A DNA stretch of 64,000 nucleotides from Channallabes apus (GCA_030522415.1 CM060118.1:24315151-24379150), one strand, 5' to 3'; shown: positions 33,690-46,464, counted from the first letter of the stretch. A program made the numbers and translations. The notes: generated by a model from the letters alone, not told the origin.

Positions 33690-35969
33690 ATGTGGCTGAA
33701 CAAGATGGACGCTAATGCTAGTGCTAAAGCTAATGCTAAGGCTAATGCTAGTAGTGCTGCTAAGGCCGACTGTGTAGTGCATAATAACATGCCGGTAGAT
33801 GTAGAGGATGCATTTAATACACGCCGTAACCCTACAACAGACTTAACTTCATTGATTAGTTCTTTATATATATCAGATAGCCATGATAATGACAATAATG
33901 ATGATGATGATGATGATGATTTTATTGTTCATGGGTCTGATATTGGGGTAGTGCACACACTACAGAAGGAACTGTTTCAATGTAAGATGGACTTGGGGGC
34001 GCTTACTGATAAAGTGAGCTCTATGGAGAAGGATTATAGACAATCCATAGATAGCAGTCTCAAAAGGGAAATCAGTTTTCGTGACGCAGTGGACGCGAGC
34101 TTGGAAGGGCTGCAGCGCCACTGCCAGGAGGCTCTCGAAAAAATGGAGAGAGCCATCGTTGACTGTTTTCTGCGACGGGACGTCATCTGGGAAAACCGGA
34201 TGAAGAGACTGCATCTCACTAGTACGCCCACCACACACAGGTTACAGGCCTGCACCCCTGCATCCCCTCCAGCTCCTGCTCAACATCTGCCCAGCACTCC
34301 AACCACTACAGCAACAGCCAAGGTAAAGCTTCCAAGCACTCATGCCATCGCCGGCGTTCCTCCTGGTGTTCCAGCACACTCCTCGGCACTGCTCTCCTCC
34401 CCACTTTCTTCTTCTTCTTCTCTGCATGCTCATCCATCCATCTGTGTGGAGTTCCCAGCCTTCTGCGACGCGTCAGAGACAGCTGAGGTGAGGAACTTCA
34501 TCGAGCAAGCAGAGAAATACATGGAGATCAGACCCCTGACCCGACCTGAGCTGCTGGGAACCCTCGGCACAGTTCTCCGAGGGCCAGCTCTCAGTTGGTG
34601 GAAGATGGAGAAAGGCAAGGTAAAGGACTGGCAATCTTTTAAACAGGCGTTCACGGCAGCATTCATACTGGATGACGACCTCGACGAAGAGGAAGACAAC
34701 ACGAGGTCTCCGGTACAGCTGCCGGGGCAACGCCTGGGAGACTCCGCCAATGATCACCCCGCTCTCTGTCTCATGGGGAACCCTGATATCTTAGAGGAAG
34801 AACCAGTGAGGCGAACCAGGGAGAACAGCAACGTGAGAGTGGCGTTAAGAGGAGCGGCGAGCACCATGGAACAACAGGTGGAGAGAGGTGATGGGGGAGA
34901 GAAAGATCGCGAGGACCGCCCTTTTCCAGGTCCACATGCCATACCCCGAGCACACCCGCCGCTGAATGGAGCTGACACCCCACGTCTACCCACTACGTCC
35001 ACTAAAGAGGCCTCCAGCTTCCCGAGAGACCTGAGCGAGATCAGCAGAGCCCAACAGAATGATCCAACTATCACGAAGCTGCTCTCTAAAGATCACCCAA
35101 GAGGTACACACGATCAGAGGGTCACCTTCGAATGTCATCAGGGCATGCTGTATCGCCGGGTACCAGTAAGGCACGGGGAGAAAATCCAGCTTGTAGTCCC
35201 CCAGTCGCTAATAAGAGTTTTCCTTCAATACTATCATGACAATCCACTGGGAGGACACTGGGGACAACTGAAAACCCTGCTGAGGTTATTAGAGGTGGCG
35301 TGGTGGCCGACGGTGCGGAAGGACGTCTGGCATTACACTAGAGCTTGCAGCATGTGCCACCGACACAAGACAGGACATTCATCGCCATCCCGACAAAGAC
35401 TTATCCAGAAGGATGTGCAACAAAGAGCACAACAACTAGAAGCCACACAAGCCAGATATCACAATACCCGGAGGAAAGCAGCGCACTTTCAACCGGGAGA
35501 ACTGGTGTGGATCCAAGCTCAACCACACTCCTCCACAGCCAAGAGAGATTCTGCTAAGCTAGCGCCCAAGTGGGAGGGTCCAGCAGAGGTAAAACACAGA
35601 AAAGGACCAATTAAATACACAAGGTCTTGGGGATACCCACAAAAAGCCGATCTGTATAGTGTGGCGAATTTAAAGTGCTTGTGCGGACATTCTCCTCAGA
35701 CGCCGGAGGCTTGGGGGGGGGGGGTCTATGTAGCACAGCCACACAAAAGGGGCGTTTTCATACGCAGGGAATTGGTTGTGGAGCTAATGCTGCTCACCTG
35801 TGGCCGAAGGCGTGCCCTAGCGGTTTATTTTCCCCCATTGACAGTGGTTTGGTCACCGGGCAAGTTCCCGCGCATGCGCGATCGCGACGCAAAGGAACCC
35901 GGAAGTGACGTGGGTCACATGATCCGGCATAAAGCCGGAACCGGCAAGGAAGCCGTTACGGAGAGATGA
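33690..35969 (+). CDS. E3 Gag-integrase fragment fusion (759 aa)
   Basis: The first ATG (33690) opens a single frame to TGA 35967-35969, inside the 3' LTR. Order seen: an Ala/Asn/Lys-rich start; an acidic Asp run near residue 70; a predicted coiled coil (about 90-165); a Pro/Ser/Thr linker; a Ty3-type capsid-like region (about 252-340, including LRGPALSWWKMEKGKVKDWQ); a linker; an integrase HHCC finger (HDNPLGGH... near 516 to CSMC near 553); and the integrase C-terminal part (FQPGELVWIQAQ, KLAPKWEGPAEV). Protease, RT, RNase H and the D,D35E core are missing, yet the frame is unbroken across the joins. It could be a recent deletion derivative, or a frame kept for packaging. Function not shown. 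Confidence 0.75.
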   Translation: MWLNKMDANASAKANAKANASSAAKADCVVHNNMPVDVEDAFNTRRNPTTDLTSLISSLYISDSHDNDNNDDDDDDDFIVHGSDIGVVHTLQKELFQCKMDLGALTDKVSSMEKDYRQSIDSSLKREISFRDAVDASLEGLQRHCQEALEKMERAIVDCFLRRDVIWENRMKRLHLTSTPTTHRLQACTPASPPAPAQHLPSTPTTTATAKVKLPSTHAIAGVPPGVPAHSSALLSSPLSSSSSLHAHPSICVEFPAFCDASETAEVRNFIEQAEKYMEIRPLTRPELLGTLGTVLRGPALSWWKMEKGKVKDWQSFKQAFTAAFILDDDLDEEEDNTRSPVQLPGQRLGDSANDHPALCLMGNPDILEEEPVRRTRENSNVRVALRGAASTMEQQVERGDGGEKDREDRPFPGPHAIPRAHPPLNGADTPRLPTTSTKEASSFPRDLSEISRAQQNDPTITKLLSKDHPRGTHDQRVTFECHQGMLYRRVPVRHGEKIQLVVPQSLIRVFLQYYHDNPLGGHWGQLKTLLRLLEVAWWPTVRKDVWHYTRACSMCHRHKTGHSSPSRQRLIQKDVQQRAQQLEATQARYHNTRRKAAHFQPGELVWIQAQPHSSTAKRDSAKLAPKWEGPAEVKHRKGPIKYTRSWGYPQKADLYSVANLKCLCGHSPQTPEAWGGGVYVAQPHKRGVFIRRELVVELMLLTCGRRRALAVYFPPLTVVWSPGKFPRMRDRDAKEPGSDVGHMIRHKAGTGKEAVTER

Positions 35970-36439
35970 AGACAGCGCGCTGCATGATTTTGGAAGCTGA
36001 GAGCCTGTTTGTGGATTACCCGTTGATAATTTCATTCAGTACCCAGCTCATTCCGTTTATCGATCTCCCAGACCTACCATCGTCATTTGGTGAGATCGAT
36101 CCATCTCTCCAACTTCACCATTTCACCCCAATTGCCGTTTTTCAGACACTGGACTATCATACACACACACACACACACACACCCGCATACATCGCACACA
36201 CACTTTTTTTCTATTTGTATATATTTTGTATATATTGGTTTGTGGTGCACCGTGTTTGTTTATTTATCTGTCTGTCTTGTTTAATACACTTGGTTTAATT
36301 TATTATAATTGTTTTGTGTCCCGTCGTGTTTTGTCCAGCTGCGGTTGCGCAATACCGGAAGTGGTGTATTCGAGCCCCTGTTTAGATTCCCGAATCCGTT
36401 TTTTTGTAACCAAGCGGTTTAATAAATCCAAGCGTTACA
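35729..36439 (+). repeat. E3 3' LTR (711 bp)
   Basis: Begins TGTAGCACAGCCACACAAAA after the G-rich tract and ends AAATCCAAGCGTTACA. It contains a CA tract (36162-36182) and AATAAA (36420-36425) near its right end. Confidence 0.88.
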
Positions 36440-36489
36440 CTGTATGTGCTATATATCTTCATACTGATTAATATAAATCTTTTTTGACG

Positions 36490-37026
36490 GTGTGTACAGG
36501 TCACTTTCTAACTCCATGATCGTTCCTGATTTTAATTTCTTTTTACATTGTAGGAATGCTGAAGGCGTCAAAAAATTCATTTATCTCCTTTGAACAGTTG
36601 ATATTGAGATGTGTCTGCTACTTCTGCTCTGTAAAGACTTCATAACGCCTCTAATCTGAGGTGATGTTAATTGGTCATTTTTCAGGCTGATAACTCTAAA
36701 TGAACTTCTCGTCTGCAGCAGCGGTAGGTTTTGGTCACGCCCTCCTGGGACGGCCTTCATGAGAGCCAGTTTCATTATGGTGCTTGACGGATTTTGCAAA
36801 TGCACTTGACAATACTGTTCTTGCAAGAACTATTACAGAAAGACTGACCTCTGTGTCTTAAAATAACAACTAACTGTTGTTTTTGTTGTTGTTACGAAAT
36901 TCCTAATTCCATATGTGTTATTTCATAGTTTTGAAATCCCCAGTATTGTTGTAGAATGTAGAAATAAAATCACTCACAAAAACAAAGAAATTTGCAAGTG
37001 ACCCCAAACTTTTAAACGGTAGTGTG
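36490..37026 (-). mobile_element. Tc1-like transposon remnant
   Basis: On the minus strand 36581-36750 reads RSSFRVISLKNDQLTSPQIR and SRHISISTVQRR, resembling the DNA-binding half of fish Tc1 transposases with frame breaks around it. The right end (CCATATGTGTTATTTCATAG ... CCCCAAACTTTTAAACGGTA) resembles the inverted repeat of that family. The catalytic half is missing. Confidence 0.65.
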
Positions 37027-38704
37027 TATATAAATTACATCAAGTTGAATCCATTGAGAGATTCCATTACTGATTCTATGTGAATGATGTGCATTATTTA
37101 AGAACAAAATATAACAAGTCCTCTTTGTTTAGCCTGTAGACCATGGTTTCATCCCATGACATAATTCTTTTATCCAGATCAAAACTGAAGAACGGACATA
37201 CGTTGAAAGGCGCTGGAAAGGAGCAGCCTTGTGACATAATGGACTGCCGCTGTGTGTTTCAGATGTACGCCTGCTCCAGAGTTTTGAAGGTTAGACTTTT
37301 GCTTTGAACACGAGATTTCTTGGAGCATAATGTTACAGTCACTCTCATTTAATCAGTACAATCAGGAACAGTATTCAAAAGTGTGAAAGGAAGAAACTAT
37401 AAAACTGCCTTGTAATGGCAGCATGAGTATGTGACTGCCTTTTAGAACTGTGGATGGCCTATCATATTAAAATGCTCCTCTGTAGATCTCAGTCCAAATG
37501 CAGCAGAAGAAAGCGACTGGCAAAGGCCAGGACTCTACAAAAAAAATTACATTTTTTTTCTACATCCTCTCAGCTCATGTATTGAAAAAGATATGTGTTC
37601 TTTTAGTCTCTTAGCCTTTGTCAGTGTCTTTCATTCCTGCTACTGGAGATTGTTTGACACCTGAATATTTATTGTTAGACGTCCCACAGTCATATCCTCA
37701 TTATATCAGTGGATTGTAATTTTACATTTGCTCCTTCGCAGACTTTTTAATAATGTCCTTGATTAAAGTGACTGCGCTAAACGAGAAGAAGAACAGCAAA
37801 AATGAAGACACCAAACAAAACGGCTCTGAATACTCTAAAGAGCAAAGAGAAAAACAAATTCACCTAAAATAGATTTAACACCAGCATTAAGTAGATTTAA
37901 CACAAGCATTAAAATGGAAAAGAGTTTGATTATGTGCACAACATCTCCAGCAACCGTAATTAAGCATAATTGTTTATCTTGCACAGAAACACAATCAGCT
38001 AATTTCATGCTGCTTCGTTTAAGTGCAAATCTTTCTTTTATAAATGGAATTGTATCCAACAGGAATCACTGTCCCGTGTTGATAAGCAGCCTATTATTAA
38101 GAACATCAAAGACATTAACATGCCTGATTAGGATCCAATCCCATACCATCAGGCATTTAAAGTGTCTGACGGACATGATTCCAAACAAACTCATCCATAA
38201 TGACAAGGACAGAAACTAGCCTTCTTTATCAGACAGAAAGATCCAAGCCCTGTTGCACCTCTCCTGATCTAACTAGCCATTTAAGGCCGATTAATCATTT
38301 CTGGGAGAGTGAGAACACTGTGGAGAGTGGAGCAGCTTCAAAGTAAAGCCCCGCTCAGCATAAAAGATCAGCAGAGAGGCAGCTTAAACAGCCAGCCACC
38401 AAAACAAGCACCATTCATTCTTACCATTTGATTTATTCTCAAATGGTTCATTTAGTTTCGTCGACCATGGGATGTCATGCTGATTTGTGGCTTAAATGCT
38501 TGAGATATTGATGTTTTCAAAGCTGCAACAAATCCTAATAAACCAAAGCCTAACAGCAAAAAGCTGCTGTTATTGCCATCACTTAAGCTCAGTATATCAC
38601 TGAAAGTCATGCGAATTCCATCCTAATTAAAAGAGTGTGCTTCTATTCCATAGAATTCTAGTGTGCATGCATATGTGTGTGTATTTGGGCAGGATGGTCC
38701 ATAC

Positions 38705-38839
38705 CGTGAAGGTGTAATTCGTCTGTATCTCTCTGTCCACAGGTCTGATCAACAGAAGGTAACGTGTGATCCCAGTCGGGGTGATGGAGAAGACGGTGTT
38801 GTATTCGCTCAGGGTTATCCTCACCTGTGGGTCTTTACT
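38705..38839 (-). CDS. pcdh15: pcdh15 exon G (EC4)
   Basis: 135 bp, 45 codons, phase 0/0: SKDPQVRITLSEYNTVFSIT, PTGITRYLLLIRPVDREIQT and NYTFT. VDRE is the cadherin calcium motif in the middle of EC4, and TGITRYL is strongly conserved in PCDH15. The acceptor is ATTTTAAG and the donor is ACG|GTATGG. The acceptor polypyrimidine tract is weak. Confidence 0.94.
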
Positions 38840-41773
38840 CTTAAAATGAGAGAAGAAAAAACTCTGAAGGATAAAGAATATTGTAAGCCAACATTTTCAC
38901 CCATTTTCGCAAATCTCTCATACTCATGCACATACAATAAAATAACAACAACAACAACAAAAAAAATCTCAGAAACATATCAGATGTTTTAGTGGTGTAG
39001 TTTGGCTCTAATTATGGAGTATGTTAGTTTCTGCATGAGTCTGTAAATTGATTCAATAGTTCAGCTAAGCTCATCAATCTCTCTCAGAAGACTTAACTAC
39101 TCTCACTAATCACAGAAAGCATGAAACAATAAAAACGAACATATTAGAAAGAAAGAAAAAGAATGCAAAACTAGATAGAGTATTGAGTTGTAACATGCTT
39201 TGTGTTTTAGAAAAATGAAACTGTTTCAAGTGAATTTGCCAGTGTTCAAAAGGTTCAGCGTCCACACTGAGTGGAAAAATGTAGCACGTACAGTATAAGC
39301 TGGAGGGGTCTTTTAGAGAGATGGCCATATCTCAGCGTCTTTCAACATCTGAGAAATGTTGCAGGCAATAAAGGGCCATTACTGTGACATTTCTGGTTTT
39401 ATAGCAACCAGGACACACAGATGCTATTAGACAATTAGAATTTCATACTCCCAATCTCTGTCCAGGGCAATAAGCACGGTGAACACCTGTCTCTAGAAAG
39501 CTATTTTTGTCTCATTGCAGCACAGTAAAATTTCTTCCTTTTTTTCCCCCCGGCCTATCCCAGCTTGTTAGGAAGCTAGGGTACAGCACCCCTGAAGCAA
39601 AGAGGGGAAAAGGGCTTTGCTCAAGTCCCAACAGTGGAAGTTTGGCAGTAACACATTGAGCCAGCAGTACCCATCACAGTCAAAGTGAATATTATGCTGC
39701 CACTGCTCTCCACCCATGAAAAAAATAAAATAAAAAATAAAACACACTTCCCATAATTAGATTTGTGTTAGTGGCTTTTGATTAAACAAGCCATTTCCAA
39801 TGTTTCTACTTAATTTACTTATCACAAAGGAAACATATTAATTCAGATTGTTTTAATGATAAAGTTTCATCACAAGTACTGTATGCTTTTAAGACATTGT
39901 GATTGTTGTCTTCTTGCGTTAAACTTTCAAACCTCAACTCTGCTCGGTTGTACACTATCTCGAATGAAAGTTGTGTTGAAACAGCATGTCAGCTTAATGA
40001 GCAGTGAAAGCATTTAAAGACTCAAAACGAGTAGAACTCGACACTAGCAGTGTCAACAGGGACGTATCCACCGAAAAAAAAAAAAATTGTTACTATACTA
40101 ATTTGCATGCCTCAATACCCTTAAAATAAAATCAGTTTATTGGCTGGTTATAATTCCCTTTAAATCCTGCAAACATCGAAACACTTGTTCTTGAGATATC
40201 AGGCTAACAAGAATCGTAAACGATCATGTAGACAGACAGCGGAGCCAAAACATACACCACAGAAAGCGATCAACACTGCTAATGTATGCATTAGCATACA
40301 TTTTCTTTTAAATTCAACATGTTAGATCAAGCCTCATACTGTGATAAATGACAGAGTGCGTAGGCGTTCAGGCGCTTGGTTATTTTCATACTATGGCTGT
40401 ATCGGATGAACTGCAGAGGTTTGACAAAAGAGGGTCAATAAAGAGAAGAGACAATGAATTGTCCTAGGCAGAAACAGAATAGCCTGGAATTTGGCACTGC
40501 TGGAGCAGCATACGTATGTCCCATCACGTCAACCATAATTGAATGTCTGCATTTCCCGATTTGTAATTCAGAATGCCACTTACTCCATGTGAAATGAGAA
40601 CATGACTAAACTGTGCATCAGCTTTCCAACAAAGACTTGTAGACCCTCATCAACCTTACAGACTTGGAATTCTTTTCCCATCTACCTAAAATTAATTGGA
40701 AGAGGTGACCAGAGAGCTCGCGGATAAGGGTCAGTTGAGTAAGTGAGATGAACTAATTAAAGTTAATTTGGTTTTTATCAATCAATACATTGAGTCTAAT
40801 TTGTAATTGCTTTTCTGTCTATAGTCTCGCACTGTTGTTTACTTCTGAATGACCACTAAAGACAGCCTGTAACGTATTGTACAGTTTCTGGAAGTAGCCT
40901 GTATAAATACAAGTAGCCTCAATTGTTGGTTGTTTAAATAGCGTTGATGTCATTATAAAATAATCATGCAAAAATGTGAGTGTAACAATTTGTGAATAAT
41001 CCATAGCACATCTGGTTGGGGAGAGATCAATCTTTGCATGACAGATGTTTTGACTTCTTTATCTAATCATCCCAACATTTAATCATTGCAGAGGAAACCC
41101 TGATTCCATGAGGTAAATCCAGAACTTATCCCAGGAACACTGTAGCCAAGTCAGGATTATACACTGGATGAGAGGCCACTTTCACACACTCATTCACACC
41201 TACAATAAGGGCAATTCAGCATTACAGAGCTGCCTGCATGCTTTAGGAGGTGTGAAGAGAAAACAGAGAACCAGGAGGATGTTCAACATGGACATGGGGA
41301 ACATGCAAATTAACTCCAATCAGACAGTAACCTGAGCTCAGGTATCTTGGGGCGACCTGCTACACCACCATGCTGCCTGAGGACCTTTTCATTAATAAAA
41401 ACATTCTGCATGACTTTTCACAGAGCAAACTGTGCTGACATTTGGAAAGATCAATGGAATTGCTTTTAAGTGGTGTGAAAAGAGACACTAAATGTAATTT
41501 CCTTGGATTAAATATTGCCTCTTCAGATGAGTTAATTAATTTCTCACCTCAAACCAAGCAAAGTGCTACAAGAGTAAGGTAATAAACACACAAACAAACA
41601 CACAGCACACAATACACCTACTGGTACAGCCCCTGGCTGAAGCTGAAACACACAAATTTGAACATAAAGACATTGTTTAACTGCCACTACAGCAGATGTA
41701 GTAACACATAGAGCAACACCAACAAAAACCGTGCTTCTGCCGGGGGTTATAATGTGAAGAATAACATGCTCAC
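38840..41773 (-). other. pcdh15 intron F-G (2934 bp)
   Basis: Non-coding. A degraded repeat-like piece is at 39545-39710. A minus-strand degraded SINE family 1 copy is at about 41130-41370 (GGGGAACATGCAAATTAACTC, ATTCACACCTACAATAAGGG). Nothing else recognised. Confidence 0.75.
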
Positions 41774-41980
41774 CTCCTCTATGTCATTGTCAAGGGCAAT
41801 GATGGCCAGCGGTGCTGTGAGGTTGGCTCTGCCTGACACGGTGCCACCCACAGGGGCCGACTCACTGATGAAACCCTGGTATGATGGTTGCTGGAAGTAC
41901 GGTGCCTGGTTGTTTTCATCTAGCACCTCTATCCGAAGGTCAGCAAACGCAGGCAGAGGGTGACCGTTATTCTGCTCCGC
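41774..41980 (-). CDS. pcdh15: pcdh15 exon F (EC3 end / EC4 start)
   Basis: 207 bp, 69 codons, phase 0/0. It begins [20 protein letters not shown], continues [20 protein letters not shown] and SAPVGGTV, and ends [24 protein letters not shown] is the EC3-EC4 linker and ALDNDIE is the DxD motif of EC4. The acceptor is TTGTGAGTAG and the donor is GAG|GTGAGC. An excellent match to PCDH15 organisation. Confidence 0.96.
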
Positions 41981-44900
41981 CTACTCACAAACAGATAACC
42001 ATAAAAAAACAAACAAGCAAACAAATGCAGCAGGGGGTAAACATGCAGCGGTGATGATACCCAGGAATCTGGGCATCTCGGTATAAAACTGGCAGCTTAC
42101 TCGCAGCTCAGCGGGAGAGAGATTTAGCACCATGGAGAGCTGCATGAGGATTAAGGCAAACACATAACCTGACCCAGTGCATGTTAACTCATTTCATTGG
42201 ATCCTAAATTGATGCCAGTGAACGTGTCTCTTTGAGTTGTATAGGTGAGGTTGTGTTTGGTCCGTTTATGGAGTTTATACACACACACCTCTCAAACACC
42301 GATACGCATGCTGCGTTCTGATCAGCTTGTAGTTCCATGCGAAGCGGACTGCACAGCGTATTCAGCCATCTTAAGTGGGATTCCAAACCATAGGGAGCAA
42401 AACTGCTCAATTGAAAGGGAATGCGAATGGTGTAGGGAACAAATGATGAATGGTTCATCACTTCACTGCAAGTGAAATTTCCCATCTGTCACTACCTCAC
42501 TGGAGCACCTATAATATTAAATAATATTAATAATATTAATATTAATATTATTAATAATAATAATATGCAAGTAATCTAAATGTATTTTATGTATTTTGTA
42601 TTTTACATAATCTGCATACTATTACGCGAAACGGTGGTGTAGTGGTTAGCACTTGCACCTCCAGGGTCCAGGTTCGATTTCCAGCCAGGCTCGATTCCCA
42701 TCTCTGTGTGCATGGAGTTTGCATGTTTCCTCCGGGTACTCCAGTTTCCTCCCACAGTCCAAAGATATGCAGATTAGGCTAACTGGTGTCCCCAAATTGC
42801 CCATAATGTGTGAAAAAGTGTGTGAGTATGTGTGTGTGTGCCCTGTGATGGATTGGCATCCTGTCCAGGGTGTACCCTGCCTCATGCCCTAAGGCTCCTG
42901 TGATAGGCTCCAGGTGCCCGCGACCCTTAATACAGGATAAAGCGGTATAGAAGATGAGTGACTGAGTGAGTGAGTGAGTGCATACTGTACTATTAATCTA
43001 TTTCAGAATGACCGTCTTCACTATTTGTTAACACATCAAATCACATTTATTCATTTATTTATTAAGTTATACAGATCTCAGTAATATATGTTTCAGAATG
43101 TATCACTTTTTGATTAATATATAATAAAGATTTATGACAAAGATTTTTTTTTCCAGAAATTTTTGCAGTAGCTGCAACAGCTTTAAGGTGCTTACATTAT
43201 TAGGTTAACAGTCAGAGGACGGGATGTCCGTGCTGGTGACGTTGAAGGGTTTCTGAATAGATTGTGTCCTAGGACGTTCCCTTAACTGATAATCCCTGAA
43301 CATGTTAAGTTAGCTTATTCTACCTCTGTAATTAGAAGTAGCCTTGATGATTCCACACATGACTTCTGTAAAGGTAGCGTATTTTCTACAGGTGGGTGAG
43401 GAATTAAAAGAAAAAAAACAACTGCTCTGTTATGTCTTATGTTGGATGAACGATTTGTTCCTTCTGAGGGATTCTATACAATATATTTATACAAAATTGC
43501 ATATTCTGTATTATGATGTAATAAAACTTCTACAGGTTGTGGTAGCTAATGTTAGCAATTAATCCTTCTTTGTTAGCTAATGCTTATCAGCTGCTAAATA
43601 CTGTAAATATTTAAGGATGTACAGTACAGTATGTGAGGAATCCTGTCAAAGTGAATGAAACCACAAATATTTACCGAATTTCTTTTAATGTAAATGCTTC
43701 AAATGATAGAACATAATTTAGAGTTTCATATTCGTACTTGGTTTCCAACAAAGTGGCCAAGGAACTATATTTATCTGAGCAGCATATGGCAGATTTTTTA
43801 CAAACATTTTTTTTTTTTTATGCATCTGACATGGTGGTTTAAATTTTCTGGAGCTGTAATACATAATGTAGCCAGATAAACACGGATGTAGCACTTTATA
43901 GGGCAAACCTAATAATTTAATTTAACATTTCTAAATAATTTATCAGCTTCTTGTTGAACATTCATATGTGTTAAGCTTTACTCGTTCTGAATTAGGACAC
44001 ACATTGACTTGATTAACACACACACAGTCAACAGCTTGCGTTTGTGTGTTCTGATGAATTCCTTTGCCAGTACTTTCTTCCCTCTTGACTACTTTAAACT
44101 CTGCTGAACATCATACAGAATGTGCTAATATTGATTGAAGCTGATGGGAATACAGCCACACACGTGCCCCCACATACCAGCCTACGCATACTTATGCACA
44201 TTGTTATGAACCTTTGTGCTCTGAATGATGTTATTTCAATACACCAAAATTCCTAAGGTAAGGGCTGAGATCTCACATGTGCAGGGAAGTTGTGAACAAA
44301 ACTTAAAACATTCTACTTTCTACTGCTAACTCAATACTTAAGGTTTTTATAAAACCTGTTTTAAATAATCTGTTTTCTATTTTTTTTTTAATTTATATTC
44401 CGTCAAATTTTCCCTAATCATGACTAACAAGAGTCCACTCTGAATAGTGAAATGCACATCTTCTATATATAGTGTTCTGTAACTGATATAATTTCCTAAT
44501 TATAATTGGGTTAAGTTTGATTGGTCAAATGTAAGTGATAATACAATTTAATTAGATGGCAAATTAATTAGCTAAAGTGTTGAGTCTAATGGAGTTTCTA
44601 AATACAGTCATCAGTCACTATACGTCCATGATACACTCTGAGAAATAAGCTGTTATGTGATGTCATTGTGAGAACACAACATTACTGTACAAACGTTAAA
44701 CTTTTTACATGCAAGAAGGCAAAGTCACTAATAGGTGTTAATACAGTAGGTGTTTGTGACTGTCAAGACATGTATTAAAGGTTATACTGTATATAGTATG
44801 TGCTCTACAATGATATCACATTTACTTTGTCTGGTCATATCTTTTATGCTCAAGGTCTCTGATCAGGATTTCTGACCTCTGTTATCACCCTATGGGACCA

Positions 44901-45128
44901 CATAAGGTGATAATAGGCTAAATGTGTATTATGTTGTGCATGACTGTTCATATGTTATAATGCTATATGTAAATATAGAATTCACATTTAAGTTACAATA
45001 TGCTATTCAGAGTAATTACGTAAATGCAATCTAGAGCATAAGCAATTATGATTGTTTTCAAAAATAATATTATTAATAGGCAAGACTTATAATGACAAGA
45101 GTATACATAAAACAAACATGTGTATGAC
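41981..45128 (-). other. pcdh15 intron E-F (3148 bp)
   Basis: Carries a SINE-like copy (42628-42985) and an AAT-rich tract (42515-42565). The rest shows no gene or repeat that I recognise. Confidence 0.8.
42628..42985 (+). mobile_element. tRNA-derived SINE-like repeat, family 1
   Basis: Promoter-like head GGTGGTGTAGTGGTTAGCAC and CAGGTTCGATTTCC, then the family 1 body (CACAGTCCAAAGATATGCAG, CCTGTGATGGATTGGCATCC), ending in TGAGTGAGTGAG. The B box region appears partly duplicated (GGTTCGATTTCC...CTCGATTCCC). Confidence 0.85.
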
Positions 45129-45241
45129 CTTTATGACAAGGCTGAAGCTTTGGTACAGATCCCTCCTAACTGGCTTTAGAAGGCGGAGCTCTGCTGTGGT
45201 CTTGTTTAAAGAAAAGAACTCTGGGTAGACTGCTGGCTGGC
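45129..45241 (-). CDS. pcdh15: pcdh15 exon E (EC3)
   Basis: 113 bp. Two bases complete a Gly codon from exon D, followed by 37 codons reading [20 protein letters not shown] and [17 protein letters not shown]. This is the centre of EC3, where PCDH15 has a VNRD-type motif in place of LDRE; here it is VRRD. The acceptor is CACCTTCAG and the donor is AAG|GTCATA. Intron D-E is 102 bp. Confidence 0.95.
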
Positions 45242-45343
45242 CTGAAGGTGACAAGAGAGATACACAAATTATCATGCATTTTCTCAATAAAATAAGTAAT
45301 ATTTCTTTTAAAATTACACATTTTTGATGCCTTGGATACCTAC

Positions 45344-45452
45344 CAACCAGAATATAGTAGAGAATGCCAGGTCTGTCTGATGGAGGCTGAATGTTCCTGT
45401 CCTGGTCCACCGCTCGGATGGGTGGTGACACGTTTAGGGGATTCAGTTTGCT
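45344..45452 (-). CDS. pcdh15: pcdh15 exon D (EC3)
   Basis: 109 bp, 36 codons plus one base: [20 protein letters not shown] then [35 protein letters not shown] is nearly invariant in PCDH15 EC3. The acceptor is CTTTTTAG and the donor is GTTG|GTAGGT. A second AG two bases inside the exon would shift the frame, so the first is chosen. Confidence 0.96.
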
Positions 45453-46464
45453 CTAAAAAGAATAGATATAGATATGACCAGAAGCTAAAATAAGTTTAAT
45501 CAAAACACAGCACTCAAGAAGTTTAAAATTATGCCTCATTTATGGATTATGGTTTATCTTACTGTGCTTTTGCGGACCTTCGATTCACGTTGTTAATGTA
45601 GCTAATAAATGCTGTGCCTACACCTAAATCTTTATTTTAATAAAAGCTGCAGTTTGTCTTATTTGGATCAACTCAATGACTCCACAAGGTCAGAACTAAA
45701 TGATATTCCTATCCTTGTGGGGACATTTGTTATAAATATAAAAAACTTATTAAAAACACCCTCTCACATGCAACAAACAAATGGCGTGCATGGAAGATAA
45801 GACACATTTGTGATGTAGCAGGCTTTTATCCAAAGCCAGGAGGCGCCTTATCGAAAAAACAGGGAATTGCATAAAGATGATAAATGAGTGCTTATCAGTA
45901 ACTTGTTCCCACCTGAGACATTTAAGAATACACACATCTCCCTTCAAGCATACATGAGAAATAAGGAGAAGAACAGAGAGACCTTTATATTGCACTGTGC
46001 CTCGTAATGTCTGTATCTCTGCTTTTATTAACAGCACGTAACTACTGCTATTTATAGGGTTAGTAAGAAAAAAATGGACATAACATACTAATAAAAAACA
46101 GGGACAGGGACAGTCCCTTTTTCTTTCCTTCGGGGAGGTTACATTGACTGTGTTTGCTTCTCACAAAAGTTGATGGTACTACCAACTACAAGGAAGCTTA
46201 ATAAAGCCAAAGCAATTAAAATAGCCATAAATGTAAAACTTAATGAAAGCTTCAGAAAATCTTATTAATTTTAGAAAGTCTCAAATGTGCTACATACTCC
46301 CCTCCCTGACCCCCCTATTTTTTAATCAGACACACAGGTAACATACAGTACTTCCCTTCAAATTCGCACTTAAAAATCTCATTACCTCAAGCAATTCAAA
46401 AGTAACATACTGTACATGTGCAAATTACAGGTACAAAAAACTAAACAAAAACAAAGAAAAGTGC

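Larger units (their letters stand above)
32960..36439 (+). mobile_element. E3: shortened, chimeric Ty3/Gypsy element
   Basis: A 3.48-kb LTR element with a tRNA-type primer site (33638-33655), one long open frame (33690-35969), a polypurine tract (about 35711-35728) and a 711-bp 3' LTR (35729-36439). The 5' LTR lacks its first part; in its place is an inverted LTR end (32960-33083). CTGT flanks both sides (32956-32959, 36440-36443), a possible 4-bp target duplication. Protease, RT, RNase H and the integrase core are absent, so it cannot move alone. Confidence 0.85.
31028..38704 (-). other. pcdh15 intron G-H (7677 bp)
   Basis: Holds a repeat fragment (31548-31698), the chimeric Gypsy element E3 (32960-36439) and a Tc1 remnant (36490-37026). 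The rest, 31700-32955 and 37030-38700, is AT-rich with no gene or repeat that I recognise. Confidence 0.85.

Noticed and set aside
33690..35969. Calling E3's frame a domesticated host gene
   Set aside because: It is still bounded by a primer site, a polypurine tract and nearly identical LTR segments, and its stop is inside the LTR, so it is a mobile element unless selection is shown.
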